A stretch of DNA of 64,000 nt. Origin: Caenorhabditis remanei (Eukaryota; Nematoda; Chromadorea; Rhabditida; Rhabditidae). The notes under the pieces are model-generated. The model saw only the letters and a list, made by a program, of their open reading frames with translations. It searched no databases and had not been told where the DNA came from. The stretch spans positions 7,934,587-7,998,586 of the forward strand of contig NC_071333.1 of assembly GCF_010183535.1 (NCBI RefSeq), read 5' to 3'. Each line of letters starts with the position of its first letter. The stretch's first letter is position 1. Positions 22,133 through 33,476 of this stretch are shown piece after piece. The translations under genes were made by a program, and so were the position numbers.

Positions 22133-22984
22133 CTGAAATTGCGCGTTAGGTCCTGTAAAGTAGGAAAAAAGTAAGAAAGAAAGCTAAAACAGTTTGAGAG
22201 AATGAAAAATTGAAACTGGCGAATGTGAAAAGAAAAAAATGAAAAGAAACGACACAATTTTCTGCAACGAGCGAGAAATAAACAACAACGATAGCCAACA
22301 AACAAAGAAAAAACATAGAGATAGATGACGAGAGTGGATGACGAGAAGAGACGCAGACGGTGAAACCGGTCTAATGTAAGGTGAACGGAAGATGATGATG
22401 GAAGAAGGGTCCGTCTTCGTTTGTGTGTGTAGAGGACACCTCATTCAATCGTCTTGTTTTGTTCCTGTGTGTAACAAATCAAGATGATGAGAGTAACTGC
22501 GCGACCAATCGCCTTGAAATAACTTGGCTATTGGTGGTTAGCGGACAGGGGTATCATATTAAGAATGATATCTATTTGCAAATTTAATTAGAAAGTTATT
22601 TTAAAATTGATTATGTTCGAAGAAATAAACAGGAAGGTTCGTGTACTAAAACAAAATAAAGGTTGACATTCGAAAACTGAACAAAAAATTGAGAAGATTT
22701 GCTCTGTTGACAACAACTAAGTAAACTGCGTTATCAGTGATGTTTGTTTACAATCACAGTGTTCTTTAAAAAACTTGTGATCAAACCGTTTGACTAGTTA
22801 CATTTTATTGTAGTAAATACTTTTTTTTAAACAACGCATCTTTCTGTAGGCCATCATCGTTGAACTAGATAATGGATTTTTTACAACTGCATAATTTTGA
22901 AAATTAATATTTATATCTAGAAACAAACAGAAAGATCTTGTTAATATGACACAATGAATTAATTTCTCACATCGTTTCCAATCT
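22133..22984. other. Intergenic between moc-1 and the acyltransferase
   Basis: Contains the moc-1 promoter side (both genes are on the minus strand) and the 3' flank of the acyltransferase. The region at 22,140-22,480 is purine-rich on the plus strand and gives chance open frames. I see no gene. Confidence 0.5.
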
Positions 22985-25343
22985 TCACACTTTTGTGTTT
23001 TCATCTTCTTTAATTTCTTCAACCCAACTGCTCTCCTGCTTTTTTGACTCTAGCACTGGTGTCACTTTCCCATTTTCAACAATTGGATCCAACTTGGCAG
23101 AAGTTCTTCCCGTTCCCATAATCGATTCAATCAACATTTTTTCAAGTCTGAAATGGTTAAATATATTTTTTACTGCGTTCAGTATGATTACTCACTTCAA
23201 TGTTGGAACTTCAAACATGCAACTCCAGAAGAAGGCAAAAACATAAGAGAGGAGTGTGGCAGGGATAGAAGTGTAGGTGAACTGAAGTTTAATCATCAAT
23301 GATGTTTGATTTTTTATCCTATTACTTACCACTTCCCAAGCAGAGTAGTAATGAATTGGGTGACCTCCAACATTCAAAAAATAGAACAGAACTATCCAAT
23401 GAACAATGTAAGCGCAATAGGACAGTCTGCCAAATGGTTGCCAAATTGGATGTGACATGAAGTTGCTGATTGGACCTCCCCAACCCATATGGTTAGCAGC
23501 AACAACCCAGCAGATGAAAATACCCCATCCTAGACGATGGAAATTGTAGAATGTTGCTCTTGTGAAAACACTCCAATATGATCCTTTGTCGTAATCATAT
23601 GTAGCAAAAAGACAGAAAGCAGCTATTACAAATGCTACAATCCATCCAGCCACAGATAATGCCCAGTTGAGTCGAATTTTTCTGTTTCCGTATACAGCAA
23701 GTAGGTATCCAGTAAGCATTCCAACGAGATATGGTGGGCATCTAATCCATGGTTTGCTATAAACAATCGAGAAGAAATTTTGAACATCTCCATTTCCAAA
23801 CATATCAGCGGGTAATCCATAAACTCCAAAAACAATATAAGTTGCAACGATACTCCCGACACAGCCTGCGACAATTAATCCGGTTCCTGCCGCAAAAGAG
23901 AAGTAGAGACCAATCAGGACAATTGGAGCAACTAAGTACAGTTGAGTGTCAGCTGCTAAATACCATGTTGGAGCATAACAAGTCACATCTTGTGGAAAAT
24001 TGTTGATGTAGATCAGATTCTGCCACCACGACGTTTTGCAGGACTCTGCTTGAGCGACTAGTTGATCTGAAATTTGTGTATTTTATAAAAATGTCAATTG
24101 TGATGAGCAGAACTTACTCATTTGAGAAGCGGAGAATGGACCCTGAATATATGGAGCGTACACCGTGAAGAAACCGATGAAGAGCATAATTGGAGGAGTG
24201 AGTCTTAGGTAACGATGAACATAAAACATGATCCAAGTTATTGGATTAGCCACCATTCTCTTCTTTGGTTTACTTTTGAAAAACAAGTAAGTCACAACGA
24301 TTCCCGAAAGCACGAAGAAAGTATCAACAGACACGAAGGCATTGAGCAGGAGATGATTCCAGAAATGTTTTGGGAAGTCGATTACCGGCATGAATGTGTC
24401 AGAAAATATTAAATAGATGAATGAGTGACCAGTGACAACCCAACACATAGAGAATAAACGGATGCAGTCCAAAGATTTGATGAAGCCTGGTTTCTGTTCC
24501 TTTACAGAAAGTAAGAGTTCGGCATTTGTCCAGAAGGAGAACGAGATAAGAATTTTCAGCAGAAGGTTTTTCTCTTGGCCAGATTTGATTCCGTACACAG
24601 TGTCTCTAACGTAATCTAATGCAGTAGCAGATAATGCAATAATAACCATGACAATGAGGAATATTCTGAAAGGGATGTCTATAGAAACAATTTTTTTCAA
24701 TCCACTCACGAAAAACCCCAGAATGGAGTATCCTTTTTTACAGCATATTTCGCACAGTATGATTGACATGCTGTGAATGGATATGGTGAAAGTTGGTTAA
24801 AAATGTTGACCATGTCTTGTTGGTCACAAGATTCTGGTAAGCAAACTGCGAGTCTTATGGGGAGCATTGAAAATAGGCTTGACGAAGTAGCAGAGCAAGA
24901 TGCATTTTTTCCAGGCTTCAAGACAAGGTAACAGTAGTTGGTATTGTATTTCTGACCGCTGGCACGATTACACTCTTGATAAGATCCATCGTACAGTGTC
25001 GCTACTTCGAGCATTCCCGGAACCGGAAATTTACCAAAGGCGTCCAATTCTGAAAATTGAAGATGTAAAGTGGTTTGAACCAGATAGAAAAACCTTGAAC
25101 AGCATAAAGATTGTTTTTCAGAATTTGCAATTCTTTCACAGAGCAGTTTTGTTCAGTTAGACACTCCTCGGATACTGTAGCAAAAACTGCAAGGGATTGA
25201 ATCCATGTCTCTGTGTCATTGAGACACTGCTTCGAGAGATCGTGAAGTGGTTTTGGTTGGAAAACATCTTTCCAGTCAACCGAAGAAGAAGTGGAATAAT
25301 GAAATACTGTTAGCAAAATGCTCAGAGATAGTAATGAAGTCAT
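22985..25343 (-). CDS. oac-14: NRF-6/OAC-family membrane O-acyltransferase
   Basis: Six exons: 25343-25094, 25049-24710, 24665-24118, 24066-23330, 23281-23196 and 23147-22985; frames agree and give 707 residues. Residues 1-20 look like a signal peptide (MTSLLSLSILLTVFHYSTSS). A Cys-containing extracellular NRF-type domain follows (to about 190; for example CLPESCDQQDMVNIF). Then comes the acyltransferase-3 domain with many membrane segments, starting near residue 260 with SLDCIRLFSMCWVVTGHS, whose His is the conserved one of the family, and containing DVTCYAPTWYLAADTQLY. The cytoplasmic tail is charged. The family includes nrf-6 and ndg-4 (lipid and drug uptake in worms); substrates are mostly unknown. 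The oac number is from remembered synteny next to unc-115, so the family is certain but the exact name less so. Confidence 0.85.
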
Positions 25344-27341
25344 AACTATACTGCCTATACTGTCACTAATACTGTCAGTCGCTTCTTTTATAGTACATTG
25401 TTCAATTTTTAAATAACATCATATCATTGATAAATGAATCGGTGACTGATAAAAAGTGTGAACTGTAGTCCTGATTCATTGAATGAGCCCACGCTCCACG
25501 CACTGTGACTTGTGTGTCACACATCAACCGGAAAGTCGACAGTAAATCATACGAAGAGGAGCATGAACATCATGAAATATTTAATGATAATACGCCACTA
25601 AATGCGAGCACAATTGAAGACATCAAAGTACTCCATCATTTCAGGTACAAAGTCTGGAAAACGAAAAAAGGAATCATAGTCTGTGTGCTCCACATGATTT
25701 ATTGCCACAAACCCTGCACTACCATAGTTTGTTCAAATGACGACAGTTAGAATATGAACAAATGAGCCAATATAATTTTTTAGTTTTCAGTTGTTTCGTA
25801 CGTTTTGCGGAGGACGAAAGTAAAAAATGACGAAAGAGAAACTGGTTTCATTTGTGAAAAAACGTTAACTTAGTACCAATAGGGTTGCATTTCTGAAACT
25901 TTTTTATATGTGATTCCTTGATACAAAACTCGAATGCTCTCTGTTCCAAATTCTAAATTTCTGCCAAAAATACATTGCTTACGTCATTTTAATTACATCA
26001 GTTTCTACCTTTTAATGCACGCGTTTTGTCATAAACTCCTAAACAACAAATCATAATTTGATATGAGTGGTCTAAGTTTTCACAGATTCTTATCAGTTTC
26101 TTCTGGTCAGACAAGGAAACCCCAAATGATGTCAACGCAAAAAGGAGTTGATTTTTTGACACTTTGCATACTTTGATTGTAGTTTTTATTCCGATATTTT
26201 TGATCGACCGTGACCGAAGTTTTTTTCACTCAGACACGCTAAATACTGAACAAATTTACCGTGTACGATTATGATTCCCTTCAGCCGAAATTCCGTTTCA
26301 TTCAAGTCAAAATAAACTTGGACCCATTTCTTTCTTCGACTTCAAGTTCGGAAGTCCTATCCTGCGGTAGTACGCTGGATTTCTCTGAACATATGATAAT
26401 CTACTGGAAGATGGTTCAACAGTTGATGAGAATAAACATACGTCGTCGATTACGCAGCAAAGGAGTTGCGACATTATGGAGGTGACAGACTTCTTTTTGA
26501 CAGTGTGGAGCTGAGGACTTGTAGTTTTGAATTTATGCACATGAAAAGAACAGCAGTTGAAGATTATAGTTTTGAATTCTCCTATCATATGTATCCGTTG
26601 AGTAGATTCAACCACATGAGAATACATAATTTCATTAGGTATAAATTCCCTTTTATGATGGCTGTCAGCGGCTGCCAGCAATGACAACTCGCTGGGCTTT
26701 ACCGCGGTAGTTGTTGTGCAAGACCCACTTCCTACTTTTCCGCTGCATATCACAGCGTGTACAAATCCTGTTTATATGATACTTTGACTCTCGAAAATTT
26801 ACATTTCTCGAAGTTGTAAACTCAGTTTTTCAAATTTATACATTTATTTATTGACTGAAAATAAAAATCATAAGAATTACACAAGAGACAGGGTAAAGCC
26901 CTTCATGAAGCGACAGACCTGGTATGAGAGCGGAAGTGAAGAAAAACACGATAGTATGGAAGAAAACGATGGGGAACAACGGGAGAACTGATGAAGCTGG
27001 TCAAAAATTAAAATAAGGAAAGAAGTAAATAAGTGAAGTAATTGAGATGGGGAGTGGGGGACAAGGTAGGGAGCAGTGTAACAGGAGAAGAATATAGTCT
27101 TTTGATTGAATTAGTTGAGAAAAAAATTTCCCAGTAGAAAAAACTCAGGGGAAGATGTGATAGAATTCCAGAGGGGGCTGTAGTAGTAACAAAGTGATTT
27201 ATGTGTGGGTCTAATTCAAATGAGAGTCATTAGACGTCTAGCAGAATTGGACAGTCTCACAACGAGGAAATGCCGCAGATAAATAGAGTAAGATAAATAG
27301 AGATTTAAGTCTGCTATGAAGAAACGATGAGGTCAAGGATT
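25344..27341. other. Intergenic, about 2 kb
   Basis: Overlapping open frames on both strands at 26261-26753 (up to 148 codons on the minus strand) look partly protein-like, but I recognise no domain and see no splice partners. A frame at 25505-25750 (plus) is acidic and His-rich (KSYEEEHEHHEIFNDN), also unrecognised. The remainder, 26830-27340, is purine-rich on the plus strand. Confidence 0.4.
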
Positions 27342-28612
27342 TTAGAGTACGTTTTGCGGAGTCTCGTGGTAAAAGTGATGTGCTGGGTGAGCCCACAAGA
27401 ATTCAGTAGGTACCTTTAAAGTTTGTGGAGAGGGGAGGAATGGGTCCCCAGGTGATTTCGGGAAAATTGAAATTTTCTGTAAAACAGGAGTAAAGATGGG
27501 ATGATTCATGAGAGCTTCAAATTCAGAGACGTAAGTGCCAGGAGGTCTATAGACAGTGCAAAAGGTGAAAGAAAAAAAGTGCTAGGAAATGTGACAGAAG
27601 GAGCAACCTTGGAACGTTGACTGCTTTCAGAATCACTGGCAGTTCTTCGACGCCCTCATTGGATATTCTCAATGTTTGGGTATTCCTTGAAATAAAATAT
27701 TATTTTTGTGTAAAATATCATTCAATTTACCTCAGAAAGTAAAGAATGCAGCTCAGTCAACATATCAATCGTTTCTTCGGTTGAATACCATCCTTCAAAG
27801 TCACGATAACATGTTTTGAATTCATCATACATTTTTTTGCCCACTCTCAAAGCTGTTCGTTTTTCTTCTTCGGTACCTATAAACCATATCGAGTTACTTT
27901 TGTGGGTGCATATTCCCATCCACTTGGACAAGAAGAAGATAATCGCGTTTCTTATCGAAATATGGAGAAGAAATTTTAAATGCAAAATAAAAAGTATTAT
28001 GCTTTCAATGTAATCAAAACGGTAAGATTCTGTCAAAAAATAAATAAACAGATCAATCTTTTTTTCCTATTCAAACATAGAATACACGTGCAGACTCTCA
28101 GTTTATGTCATGATTATAAGGTTTGTTTTCACTGTTTTCATTTTTACTCTAATTTCGTAAATATTTCTTACTCTAAACTTATTTCAAGACAGTGTCCTGA
28201 GCAAAAGTACGTTTTGAAACTTAACAAGGTGTGTGAACAAAACAGCTTATCATAGCTCTACAAAAACTTTTTTATTCAAACTAGCAAGTTCAACTTAACA
28301 TAAGCTTTAAGAACTCACCATTTTTAAGATCTTTAAGAACGCAGATTTCCAAATAAAGGGACCAAGTGTTCCAGAAGTTTGGAAATGTGTTATTTGCCGC
28401 CATATCTTTAGATCCGTTCTTCAAACACTTCTTTTCGAACTTGGCGATTCTGTAAATCAATGATCATGAAACTCCACGTGTTCATAAAACTCACCTTATT
28501 GACTCGTAGAAGTTCTCTGCCAACAGAAAATTTCCACCGTAAACCAGTGAATCGACAGGATGATCGCCCAATTTTGAGATCATACGTGGTAAAAAGATCT
28601 TCCCATATATGC
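27342..28612 (-). pseudogene. Truncated JmjC paralogue, probably inactive
   Basis: Homologous to the neighbouring gene at 29613-31779, but only the part from the end of the JmjC fold onward is present. Pieces: 28612-28495 (GKIFLPRMISKLGDHPVDSL then VYGGNFLLAENFYES), 28449-28319 (IAKFEKKCLKNGSKDM, FPNFWNTWSLYLEICV), 27876-27731 (EEEKRTALRVGKKMYDEF), 27685-27608 and 27546-27342 (NHPIFTPVLQKISIFPK, stop TAA at 27344). The third Fe(II) ligand, His in P-T-x-W-[IL]-H, is replaced: the aligned residue is Lys in PRMISK. The half that carries H-x-D is missing upstream. The first three pieces splice in frame, and so do the last two, but the join 27731/27685 is out of frame. I see no source for an N-terminus, so a decayed duplicate is the best reading; a non-enzymatic short protein is possible. 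Confidence 0.6.
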
Positions 28613-29612
28613 CTAGAAAACTGCAATTTTTGGTCATTTCTCATGGAAATGAATGATTATACTCCACTCTCTTGTCACCTAAAAAATAACAGTTGCTAAC
28701 AAGAATTGTGGATGTTTTCGTTGTTCAACAATGATGAAAAAGCTTTTTGGACAAAACTGTTTTTCAAAACAAAACAATACGATACAGTCTGTCGTGAATG
28801 ATCATCATTCATTATAAACTATCATCATTATCACTGTACATTTTCAGTGTAGCCCACGTAGTAGTAGCAGAAACTGGGAAAAAAACTAAAACTGAAAAAC
28901 AAACACCGAGATTGTAAGATAAAGAACGTGAACTAATTTCCTGGATTTGAACTGTAATTGTCCGCGATTGATACGTTACTTCTTAACTAATTTAAAACCC
29001 TGCAAATGTCTTATTATATTTATTCAAAAAACTTTCAAAATAAAAATAGTTCATTCGGTTCATGTGGGGGCATCAGGGAAAGTTTGACAGATCATGTTTC
29101 GTGAGAGAAGAGAGAAGAGAAAAATAAAATCCAATAAATGGAATCAGATGATATTGTGCGGCAGGACAGATGTAGAGGTATGGAAGGAATGTGATGGGTG
29201 CATGGAAGAAAAACTAATCATAACTATGAGAGAGAAAGAGAAAACAATAGAAACAAAGAGAAAATCAACAGAATCTGAAAAACGAATGCATATGTTGGTG
29301 ATATCTTGAGTAAAGTTAAATAGAAAGAGATTTTTAGAAACATTGGGGTTTTTCCAATTTTGAAAATAGTAAAGTGAGTACTCTCAAATGAGAAATGCTC
29401 GAACAGATTAATTAAACCCAATGTTCTCGTTTTTGAATGCTTAAATCTCAAAAGGGAATGAAATCATTTGGTATTTCTAAGCTCGATACATATTAACCAA
29501 ATTTCAAGTATTAAAGCAAATGGGAACAATATTCAGACATTGGGAAAAATTATGAGAGTGGAGAATTTTTTTCAAAATTCGTCTATCGATTTTAAGAGAT
29601 CAGGAAAAAAGA
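28613..29612. other. Spacer between the two JmjC copies
   Basis: I searched this stretch for the missing N-terminal half of the JmjC paralogue (the H-x-D-F-G-G block) and did not find it on either strand. The frame at 29094-29309 (plus) is a run of Lys, Glu and Arg codons from purine-rich DNA, not a likely gene. Confidence 0.45.
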
Positions 29613-31779
29613 TTACTCTTTGAATGGTTTTTTTGTGGACGGGATTTCACTCGGGCTCTTCATTTCCGCCTTTCTTTTGATTGAGAGTGCTTCGACTGGA
29701 TTTGACGACGTTTGTTTCCCGACCAATTTTGGAGTGAACTCAGATTTGAATGGCTTTTTCTTAAAACAGTCGAGCTTATAAAAATCATTTTCTTTATTTA
29801 AACTCACCATATCAAACTTTTTCTTCGACAAGACTCTCTCAAGCATATTCAATAATTCTGTTTTGTCGTCAGTAGAGAAGAGGCCATTGATAGTTGGCTC
29901 ATGAATCTTTTCTATCAAGGTTGTCAAAAACTGATATCCAACGGACTGGTAGGACCCCAACAAAAGCACATTTGCCTTACGCATGCTGATTGCGCCGTTC
30001 AAGTAAACCAATTTCAAATATGCGAACTGCATGTCCCAGAAGTTTTTAAACATTTCCTCACTCTTGCCAGATTTGTTTTTCAGGCATTCCTCTTCAATTT
30101 CCATCATTCTGGAATAAATATTTGTTGTTTAAATGCAAAAAAAAAAAGCAAAAACTCTACTTTTCTAGATATTTTGTCATAACTCACTTATAATGCTCAT
30201 TGAGCTTTGACTCCGTGAGGAAATTTCCTCCATATACAAGACTATTGCAAGGAGTGTAGACAAAATGCAACCACTGTGTTGGAATGAAAGCAAGATCTCC
30301 AGGATTCAACTCAATTTTTCGAAAGTTTTTCAACATCTTCGGATTGTCTGTCCACATCGATTTTCCGGTGATCTCTAGTTGTCTGTACGCCTCAATGTTT
30401 TCCGCAGTTGGTGGAGCAACATAGAACACTTTCTTTCCCTGCAAAACTTGATTTCAATAATGTCAAAAGGTTGACCACAAACATCATGAACGAAATAATA
30501 AACAAATGTTCCTCCAAAATCTACATGCAGATCTGTGAATGCTCCTTTCATAGAAATAATGTAGAAGTTCTCGTATGACGGAATATGATTTTTAAGCTTC
30601 TTCAACCACTCTCTTTCTCTTGGAGTAGCATCTGACGTAGCGAAAGATCCCGTTTTCAGTGTGCCGAACCGTTCGTTGATTGCAGCTTTTAATTGTTTGA
30701 TCATACTCAGGTTCTGCACAAATAGTGGAAGTTTAATAGTACTACTAACTCTGAAAAAACAATAATAATTAATCTATTGGATTACAGATAGCGTTACCTT
30801 GTGATTTTGGTGCATTCAAATGAAAGCAAATTCATAATATTCACATTGTCGTTCTCAATACATTTTTCGTTTTCTTTCATGTATTCGATCATTTTTGGAA
30901 TGGTCATATGGGCGAATTGACCAGTCTTTGAATTACGGACTTTGTATTCACCATCACTTCCTTTGAACAGCTTAGCAACATTATCAAGAGTGACATCAGG
31001 CAAAACAAGCCCGATTGCAGCTTTATTGACAGATCTGATAACGACAATTTTTCCAGCCAACATATTTTCCTCGATATCTTTTTCATTTACTATGGCTCCC
31101 TTTTGAAATTCCACACAATCTGCTGGTCTGAAATTGAATTTTAAAAAGGTTCTACTTTTTTTTCTAACTTACTCGTTGCTCAAAACGCCACCTTTGTTTT
31201 GAGAAAGTCCTTCAATGAATGCATTGCTACCTTGGACTTCTTTAATCCAGTCTGTATCTGCATTTGGTGAACTGAAATTATAATGGTTTTAAAAAAACCG
31301 GCATCATCTGAATACCGTGGTTCCACTGGTAGTGGGTCCAATGCAAATGGTTCTGCTCGATTCATTCCAGCGAGGTTTCTTGGGCTTAAATACGCATTAT
31401 TTAAATTATTAAATTTCCGAAATGATTTTGTTGCAAACATTTGACATGTGGGTTTGTTTCATGAAATTTATTTGCTAGGAGAAATGAAGTAAAATTCATT
31501 ATTTTGCTATGTTTAGTCGGACGGACAAAAAATTCAATTGAAAGGTTGTACGAAACAAGAATCATTCAGAACTGACAAAAGTTTGAGAATACCCCTAGCA
31601 TATGACATTTCCAGACTATTTAACTACCGTTTAGCCAAATCGTACCTTCTCTCCATCGAACTTGAAGAGCTGTCCGAAAAGAATCCTGAGCTATATCCAG
31701 ACATCGGTCCCTCGTCTTCAGTTCCCGTTACGGGTTTTCCATTGGCATGTTTCTCTACCGCCTTTTTGGCCTCGCTCAT
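29613..31779 (-). CDS. JmjC-domain protein, KDM7/KDM2-like, no PHD finger
   Basis: Seven exons: 31779-31646, 31384-31316, 31271-31173, 31127-30798, 30750-30483, 30438-30188 and 30108-29613; phases agree, giving 548 residues. Residues 1-45 are Ser/Gly/Asp-rich (SGYSSGFFSDSSSSSMER). Residues about 100-400 match the JmjC core of lysine demethylases: MLAGKIVVIRSV, VNIMNLLSFECTKITR, then MKGAFTDLHVDFGGTFVYY with Fe ligands His285 and Asp287, GKKVFYVAPPT with the 2-oxoglutarate Lys near 303, and PGDLAFIPTQWLHF with His358. VYGGNFL follows, as in KDM2/KDM7. All iron and cofactor residues are present, so activity on methyl-lysine is plausible. The PHD finger of KDM7 enzymes is absent. A 48-nt in-frame piece (29807-29760) may be a retained or alternative intron. 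The known C. elegans KDM7 genes are not on X, so this may be a lineage copy. Confidence 0.8.
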
Positions 31780-33008
31780 ACTCGTCCAACGATGATTAGA
31801 TTGTTATTTCGTGACTCCAAGTTTATAGAGTTCTGAATATAATATTTAAAAACTGTATACAAGATGAAAGAGTCTTGAAGAAGGAAAGAATTGATGAAAA
31901 TCTAAACTACAATACAAAGAAAAATTGTAGATAATGTTCGTGGTTTTTAGTATTTTTCATGAAATCAAGAAGCAAAATGTAGTGTGGAGTCAGAAAGAAA
32001 AATCATGAAGTGTGGGACTTGATAAATTGCTATGGGTCATTAAAAATTCCTGAAAAAGGTAGGAAAAAGTCTATTTGTGCGAGATCAGTGACAAAAAAAA
32101 TTAATGAGAAAGGGCGTGAAACAAGACGGAGCATTTGTTAAAAGATCATGTTTTCGTAAATAATATCAAATTCACACCCCCGTAGTGAAAATTGAGATGA
32201 TCAAGAGCTTATTTTTTGTTCGGGGTACTGTAAGAGTAAATGTCTTGTAATAGGAAATTAGATCCAAGTTCTCATTAGGCACAAAAAAGTCTCCAATTCT
32301 AGAGTGGGCGCAGAAATGTGAGAATAAAATGTCATGGCTTGTGCTAATTGAGAAAAACAACAACGTCAGAAGTGTACTGTAAACCAAAAATGAGTTCTGT
32401 GAAGATTTTAGATGAATCAAGTGTAAATAACACGGACACATCGGAAGACAACATTAGTTGCGATGGATATAAATCAGATTCGTTCATCGTAAAACTGTAT
32501 GAAATCCTCAGATTATTTTACTCAGATATGTTTCAGTTAGAACACCGTCCTGTTGAGAAGTCGACTAGTACAGTGGGGCCTGAAGGTCTCGATGTACATA
32601 TTTCTTCAACAATATGAAGGTAGTGACCATTGTAGTTATTACTGAACGCAATTTGCTTACACTACTTGCCTATATTTTACAGAAATGTAAAAAAACAGTT
32701 CACATGCTGCGGTTTTTTGGAGAATTATCTAATAACAAAGTGAATTCTACCTTTCTAGCTATGAAATTTTTCTAACAAGACTGTAAGACTTGGTTCATGA
32801 AATTCATTTGAAGACTAGAAGACCAGGCTTCATTCCGATTAGTGAAACTTTCAGAACAGTTTCGAAAGAGTTATACGGTAAAAACTCATATAACTGTTAT
32901 TTAGTGCTGATATTGTAACTTTGGGGACACGGAAATTTACGCCACAAAGTTAATCTTTTGAGCAGTTCAATTACACAAAATGAAACTACAATTTTTGTTG
33001 GTATTCTA
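31780..33008. other. Intergenic left of the MITE-like repeat
   Basis: Promoter side of the JmjC gene (31,780 upward) followed by AT-rich DNA. Apart from the small frame at 32390-32617, nothing can be supported. Confidence 0.4.
32390..32617 (+). CDS. Possible small single-exon protein
   Basis: ATG at 32390 opens 75 codons: MSSVKILDESSVNNTDTSED, then an aromatic part KLYEILRLFYSDMFQLE, then a Ser/Thr-rich tail ending HISSTI and TGA. The composition is more protein-like than most chance frames here and the start is in an AT-rich leader (CCAAAAATGAG). There is no recognisable domain, signal peptide or splice partner, and no paralogue in the window. It may be a fragment of an older gene. Confidence 0.2.
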   Translation: MSSVKILDESSVNNTDTSEDNISCDGYKSDSFIVKLYEILRLFYSDMFQLEHRPVEKSTSTVGPEGLDVHISSTI

Positions 33009-33476
33009 ACATGGAATGACTCCCGACTGGCTCCACAAAATTTACGAATTTATTGGCTTATTTGATAGATTCTACAGAAAAAATGATAAATCTAATAGCT
33101 TTTCCGGTGACTGGACCTAATTTTCGAGATTTTCAGATTTTTAGAAAATCAGTTTTTTTTCAAAAAAAATTTTTCATCATTTTTTTTCTCAATGTTTTCC
33201 CATCTGGCGAAAAAAGCAAAAACAAGTAAAAAGTAGAGAATTTCATAGACTTTTTGATAAGCTATGAACATTTTTTTGGTCATGTCTATACTTTGACCAG
33301 ACCCCCGAAAACTGAGAGTCAAAAAAAATAATTTTTTCTGTGAAGTTGTTGGACTGTTTTAAAAAGCTTTAAAAACTAGGAGAACTCATGCAAACAAATT
33401 TTTCAGAAAAAAATTTGGGGGTAATAAGACAAAAAATTCGTAAATTTTGTGGAGCCAGTCGGGAGTCATTCCATGT
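33009..33476. mobile_element. MITE-like element with perfect 43-bp inverted ends
   Basis: 33009-33051 (ACATGGAATGACTCCCGACT...) and 33434-33476 are exact reverse complements over 43 bases. The 382-bp interior is AT-rich with no open frame, as in non-autonomous DNA transposons. A TA precedes the left end, but I cannot define a clear target duplication on the right, so the superfamily is open. The perfect arms argue for recent origin or correction between arms. Confidence 0.75.

Noticed and set aside
26307..26753. 148-codon frame on the minus strand with competing plus-strand frames
   Set aside because: Both strands are open over the same bases, nothing is recognisable, and no acceptor/donor pair links either to a gene.
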